Of a DNA stretch of 5,899 nucleotides, positions 5,257 to 5,899 are shown piece after piece. The translations under genes and the position numbers were made by a program. How positions within the stretch are numbered: the stretch's first letter is position 1; the number at the start of each line of letters is the position of its first letter. The notes under the pieces are model-generated. The model made no database searches. It was not told the DNA's origin and was given only the letters and a program-made list of their open reading frames with translations. Source of the stretch: Alphaproteobacteria bacterium (GTDB taxonomy: Bacteria > Pseudomonadota > Alphaproteobacteria > Micavibrionales > UBA2020); assembly GCA_020853455.1 (NCBI GenBank), contig JADYYV010000344.1, positions 1-5,899 on the forward strand, written 5' to 3'.

Positions 5257-5899
5257 GATTTACCTCGCGCAGAAACGTCGAGCAGCGTGCCGCGCACCGC
5301 ACGTGCAAGGCCCGAGACGGGTAAAACGGCGCTTGCCAGACCCGCATTCGCCACACTGCCCGGCATTCCCCAGACAATCGACGATTCCTGATCCTGAACG
5401 ACGATACGACCGCCGGCCTGCGCCAGGATTTCGCTGCCGGCAAGACCGTCCTTGCCCATGCCTGTCAGGATCACGGCCATAATGTCGCCGCCATACGCTT
5501 CGACGGCGCTGCGCAGCATCACATCGACTGACGGCTTGCAAAAATTTTCAGGCGGGCCATCGTTCAGTCCTATCGTCACGCGTTGGCCGGATTTCCTGAG
5601 CACCATATGGCTGCCGCCGGCAGCAAGGTAAATCCGGCCGGGTTCCAGCAGCAGCCCTTCGCTACCCTCGATGCATTCTATACCTGTTTCCTGCGTGATC
5701 TGCCGGGCGAGGATCGAGATAAACTTTTCCATCATATGCTGCGTAATCACAATAGGCACAGGAAGCGTGCCCATTTCCTTCAGTAACGATATGACTGCGT
5801 TTGGCCCTCAGGTCGAACTGCCGATGGCGACAAGCTTCGGACGGAACGACACAAGATCGGGTGCCGCTGTGATACGCGCTGTTTCTCCCGACTGCTTGA
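5253..5899 (-). pseudogene. cheB: CheB methylesterase, interrupted by in-frame TGA at the catalytic motif (5' part beyond the right edge)
   Basis: CheB removes receptor methyl groups and deamidates receptor glutamines. Normally a receiver domain precedes the catalytic domain; here only the linker and catalytic domain are visible. The frame is open from the right edge (KQSGETARITAAPDLVSF, then RPKLVAIGSST), meets TGA at 5810-5808, and continues as GPNAVISLLKEMGTLP to the TGA at 5255-5253. The expected motif is GxSTGG, so TGA replaces the first Gly, most simply GGA to TGA. The nucleophilic Ser codon is at 5816-5814. The His (VITQHM, codon 5738-5736) and Asp (GMGKDG, codon 5450-5448) are present after the stop. 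Termination leaves a receiver-linker without a catalytic domain. Restart at ATG 5774, which has AAGGA only one base away, would give 173 residues without the serine. Either way no esterase forms. The rest is well conserved (KPSVDVML, LTGMGKDG, MPGSVANAG), so the lesion is recent or is a sequence error. Confidence 0.85.

Noticed and set aside
5808..5810. TGA reassigned to glycine (code 25), or selenocysteine, explaining the cheB interruption
   Set aside because: cheY, cheR and cheB all end at TGA, and the ATGA overlap makes sense only if TGA stops. No other in-frame TGA occurs in the genes read here. The position is a Gly of the oxyanion motif, not a place for selenocysteine, and no SECIS-like hairpin was recognised.
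1..5899. CRISPR arrays, tRNA or rRNA genes, insertion sequences
   Set aside because: No regularly spaced repeats, no transposase-like frames, and no tRNA or rRNA signatures were seen; coding genes fill all but about 260 bases.

Overview
The window comes from a Gram-negative bacterium: it encodes an outer-membrane TonB-dependent receptor, a periplasmic YfiR-family protein and a two-transmembrane chemoreceptor. Base composition is moderately GC-rich with standard stop codons. The chemoreceptor ends in an FLxxVR-type tail without a CheR-docking pentapeptide, and together with the style of the CheR/CheB sequences this suggests an alphaproteobacterium. I hold that assignment weakly.

Layout. (1) Positions 1-1590, minus strand: the N-terminal 530 residues of a TonB-dependent receptor. 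It runs off the left edge and appears to start at a TTG codon, so an ATG-only gene search misses it. (2) Positions 1591-1770: a divergent intergenic region with candidate promoters for both directions, two perfect palindromes and a 9-bp direct repeat. (3) Positions 1771-2313 and 2353-3945, plus strand: a secreted YfiR/DUF4154 protein followed 39 nt later by a complete 530-residue methyl-accepting chemotaxis protein (MCP). (4) Positions 5899 down to 3952, minus strand and converging on the MCP: cheB (partial, interrupted), cheR and a CheY-like single-domain response regulator, packed as an operon. cheB and cheR overlap by ATGA, and a 33-nt gap with a strong Shine-Dalgarno separates cheR from cheY.

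Working together (inference): the TonB receptor imports or senses a ligand at the outer membrane. YfiR, which in Pseudomonas is the periplasmic regulator of the diguanylate cyclase YfiN, sits in the periplasm. The MCP spans the inner membrane and would pass the signal to a CheA/CheW core outside the window. CheR and CheB would adapt the receptor and the CheY-like protein would be an output or phosphate sink. The departure from the well-known YfiR layout is that the inner-membrane partner is a chemoreceptor rather than a GGDEF enzyme.

The main oddity is in cheB. The reading frame is open on both sides but carries an in-frame TGA exactly at the first Gly of the catalytic GxSTGG motif, two codons after the nucleophilic serine. 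The three genes cheY, cheR and cheB all end in TGA, so a reassigned code is unlikely. Either the methylesterase is a recent pseudogene, or there is a single-base sequence error here.
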